This document shows positions 62,205 through 64,000 of a stretch of 64,000 nucleotides of DNA, piece after piece. The stretch comes from Shewanella sp. OPT22 (lineage in GTDB: Bacteria > Pseudomonadota > Gammaproteobacteria > Enterobacterales > Shewanellaceae): contig NZ_PGVH01000033.1 of NCBI RefSeq assembly GCF_004168585.1, forward strand, positions 133,469 through 197,468. Direction: 5' to 3'. The notes under the pieces are model-generated. The model ran no database searches. It had not been told where the DNA came from and saw nothing but the letters and a program-made list of their open reading frames with translations. The stretch's first letter is position 1. The number at the start of each line of letters is the position of its first letter. A program made the translations under genes and the position numbers.

Positions 62205-62795
62205 ATGAATAGTGAATCTGAGAAGCCACAAGCAGAACCATTAAATGAGTCTGTTGAGCAAGTAGCAGAAGAAACGGAAGCGAGCCTTGTTGATGAACTC
62301 ACTCAAGCTAATTTTCGCATTGAAGAATTAGAAAGAGCATTAGCTGAAGCAACAGCTAAAGTGAATGAACAAAAAGATGCAGTGGTTCGTGCAGCAGCTG
62401 AAACAGAAAATATCCGTCGTCGTGCGGCCATGGATGTTGAAAAAGCGCGTAAGTTTGCGTTAGAAAAGTTTGTAAATGAATTACTACCAGTATTAGATAA
62501 TATGAATCATGCAGTAGCAGGTTTAAATATCGAAGACGAAGAAGGCCCTATGAAAGCACTTCATGAAGGCGTTAATTTAACTCGTAAAACGTTAATGAGT
62601 GCCGTTGAGAAATTTGGGGTTAAAGAAGTTGATCCTCAAGGTGAAGCGTTCAACCCTGAACAGCATCAAGCTATTGGCATGCAACCTAGCCCAGATTTTC
62701 CTGCAAATACAGTTATGGCTGTAATGCAGAAAGGTTATCAGCTGAATGAGCGTTTATTGCGTCCGGCAATGGTAATGGTTTCTCAAGGAAGCTAA
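62205..62795 (+). CDS. grpE: Nucleotide exchange factor GrpE
   Basis: From ATG 62205, with GGAG nearby, the protein has 196 residues and starts [12 protein letters not shown]. The upstream ATG at 62160 is close to the predicted transcription start and is rejected. The long helix ([13 protein letters not shown]) and the beta end (F-N-P-E-Q-H-Q-A-I) are the GrpE signature. It frees ADP from DnaK (established). A strong sigma-32 promoter precedes it. Confidence 0.97.
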   Translation: MNSESEKPQAEPLNESVEQVAEETEASLVDELTQANFRIEELERALAEATAKVNEQKDAVVRAAAETENIRRRAAMDVEKARKFALEKFVNELLPVLDNMNHAVAGLNIEDEEGPMKALHEGVNLTRKTLMSAVEKFGVKEVDPQGEAFNPEQHQAIGMQPSPDFPANTVMAVMQKGYQLNERLLRPAMVMVSQGS

Positions 62796-62803
62796 TTACT
62801 TTA

Positions 62804-62847
62804 TTTTAATATGAGAAGAACTGTTATCAGTTTTTCTCATATTAAAA
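62804..62847 (+). terminator. Long hairpin after grpE
   Basis: A 20-bp stem (62804-62823 with 62828-62847, one G-U type mismatch) with loop TTAT lies directly after grpE. It has a T-rich right arm (CAGTTTTTC). Confidence 0.75.
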
Positions 62848-63308
62848 CTAAATTAAATAAAAATTAATGATACTTAAATTTTAATCGTTAATGATAATTT
62901 TCATCGTTGCTACATGAAAAAATATCGATAATGCATTTATTTGTACTTAAACATTAATATGCAGTAATTATTATTTGTTTTTTTATATAGATACTTTAAT
63001 GAACTTATTTTTTTTGTAATCTTTACTTGAAGTATTCAAGCCCTAATGGCTTGTTCAGCTTTTATTTCCCCCTGCTTTTAACCTCAATCTTACTCCATGT
63101 GTGTCAATTTTCAGATCTCTAAGTTTTAACCTTTTAAATGCTGATGATGCAGTTTAAAAATATTTTTTTATGAGTTTTAGAGTGTCAATGAGAAAGAATT
63201 TTTTCCCTAGACAACTTTTAATATCATGGCATTATCTTTTTGCTTGATTGAACTTTTATCGAAGTTAATAAAACATCTTTTTTATTTCAGTGATTATTAG
63301 GGGGCGTC
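62848..63308. other. Gene-free AT-rich stretch
   Basis: About 460 bp between the grpE terminator and the last gene. Very AT-rich. I see no frame or RNA that I can support; it probably holds the promoter of the secreted protein gene. Confidence 0.45.
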
Positions 63309-63863
63309 ATGCTTCAATCGTCAAAATTAACCTTAGCAGTTTTACTCGGTGCTTCAGCCTTTGCTTCAAGTTTCGCATTTGCTGATGTTAATGCATCATC
63401 CGCTGATGTTGATATATCATCCTGTGCAGGTCATGTCATGACTGTTAGGATCCATAATGGACTTCCCGATCAAATTTTATACTTTAATGGTGCTGATTCA
63501 GATGGTGCCCATTCCCAAAGTGGCAAACTGGCAATGGTTCCAGTTAATATTGCAAAAAATGGCATGGGTGCCGATCATGATGTGAACATTTGTTTTGACC
63601 AAAAAATGAGCCAAGACAACAGTGCTTTCACTTTTAACCTTTCGTCATCCATTGGTAAAGATCCAGATACAGGAAACCCTGTATTAGTAAATCCAGAAAC
63701 TGTAACTTTCAGCAATGCACCTTATGCAGACCCACAAACGGTAGGTTCAAATCCAACATTTGTTGGTAGTCAGGAACATAGAACCGTTACGGCTAGTCTG
63801 ATGCATAATAGTAAGACTTGTAATGATAAATCTTGTCAAATCGAAGTAGATTATACTCAATAG
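63309..63863 (+). CDS. Unknown secreted protein
   Basis: The 184-residue protein has a signal peptide (1-25: L-T-L-A-V-L-L-G-A-S-A-F-A-S-S-F-A-F-A). The mature part is small, acidic and beta-rich, with four Cys (C39, C80, C171, C176). It is not recognised. Asp/Asn-rich turns (G-A-D-S-D-G-A, G-K-D-P-D-T-G-N) suggest metal or calcium binding. AGGGGGCG sits close before the ATG, so translation should be strong. Confidence 0.7.
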   Translation: MLQSSKLTLAVLLGASAFASSFAFADVNASSADVDISSCAGHVMTVRIHNGLPDQILYFNGADSDGAHSQSGKLAMVPVNIAKNGMGADHDVNICFDQKMSQDNSAFTFNLSSSIGKDPDTGNPVLVNPETVTFSNAPYADPQTVGSNPTFVGSQEHRTVTASLMHNSKTCNDKSCQIEVDYTQ

Positions 63864-63905
63864 ATGTTTTATTTTACCGATAAAAAAAGGCTGATTTAAA
63901 ATCTA

Positions 63906-63933
63906 ATGCCACTCGTTTAAGAGCGAGTGGCAT
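63906..63933 (+). terminator. Terminator of the secreted protein gene
   Basis: ATGCCACTCG / CGAGTGGCAT with an 8-base loop is followed by TTTTCTCTTTT, 43 bp after the stop codon. Confidence 0.85.
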
Positions 63934-64000
63934 TTTCTCTTTTAACTACTGGGTACTTTATTACTTTTCTTAAAACCATCCTTGGATAGGGTTTTCGTTT

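Noticed and set aside
1..64000. CRISPR array or insertion sequence
   Set aside because: No regular short repeats with spacers and no transposase frame were seen by reading; a computed repeat search was not possible.

Overview
The window reads as chromosomal DNA of an AT-rich marine gammaproteobacterium, most likely Shewanellaceae. The support is gene content and order: ssrA-smpB-ratA-rnfH-bamE; the block rlmN-pilW-rodZ-ispG-hisS-yfgM-bamB-der; divergent nadK/grpE; a split borosin pair resembling Shewanella SonM/SonA; a complete nos (N2O reductase) operon. No integrase, transposase, CRISPR array or rRNA was seen. The only RNA gene recognised is tmRNA.

Left part (1-16.3 kb): the 3' end of ssrA (tmRNA gene, minus strand, 15937-16291) is repeated as a ~55 bp direct repeat at about 981, 4643, 14193 and 15928. 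The repeats bound three stacked islands without integrases. Island A (3.7 kb) carries an antitoxin/Doc pair and an archaeo-eukaryotic-primase/helicase fusion. Island B (9.6 kb) carries a giant secreted subtilase, a MipA/OmpV outer-membrane protein, a DUF3019 protein and a two-component system. Island C (1.7 kb) carries one Fic protein. Each island has the same end design: an inverted partial copy of the core (GGATR-N5-TTTCTGGACG) 205, 205 and 213 bp from the next core, and short GTGGMSAC-like repeats near both ends. To the left lie an LPP20-like lipoprotein gene cut by the window edge and a DUF4282 gene.

Middle part (16.3-40.3 kb): mostly housekeeping genes. ssrA/smpB (ribosome rescue), ratA-rnfH and bamE are followed by a borosin-type N-methyltransferase, its separate precursor peptide and an overlapping TPR/degenerate-GGDEF membrane protein. 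Then come mtfA, a ParA-like ATPase with a small partner, rraB, a flippase and the der-to-rlmN block. An OTU-like cysteine protease gene sits between rlmN and rlmG. An AlkB-like dioxygenase, gcvR and bolA follow.

Right part (40.3-64 kb): two orphan proteins that look effector-like; a LysR-regulated cluster of glutaryl-CoA dehydrogenase, a fused E1 alpha/beta 2-oxoacid dehydrogenase and a FabD-like acyltransferase; a cloverleaf-like structured repeat; a decayed amidohydrolase; a decayed FAD oxidoreductase fragment; a DUF4397 lipoprotein; and the nos operon (cytochrome c, nosR, Z, D, F, Y, L, then tpm) with an FNR-type site before nosR. nadK and grpE (with a clear sigma-32 promoter) and a small secreted protein close the window.

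The two most interesting systems are the stacked integrase-less ssrA islands with conserved end geometry, and the split borosin cluster whose precursor core overlaps the start of a signalling-like membrane protein gene.
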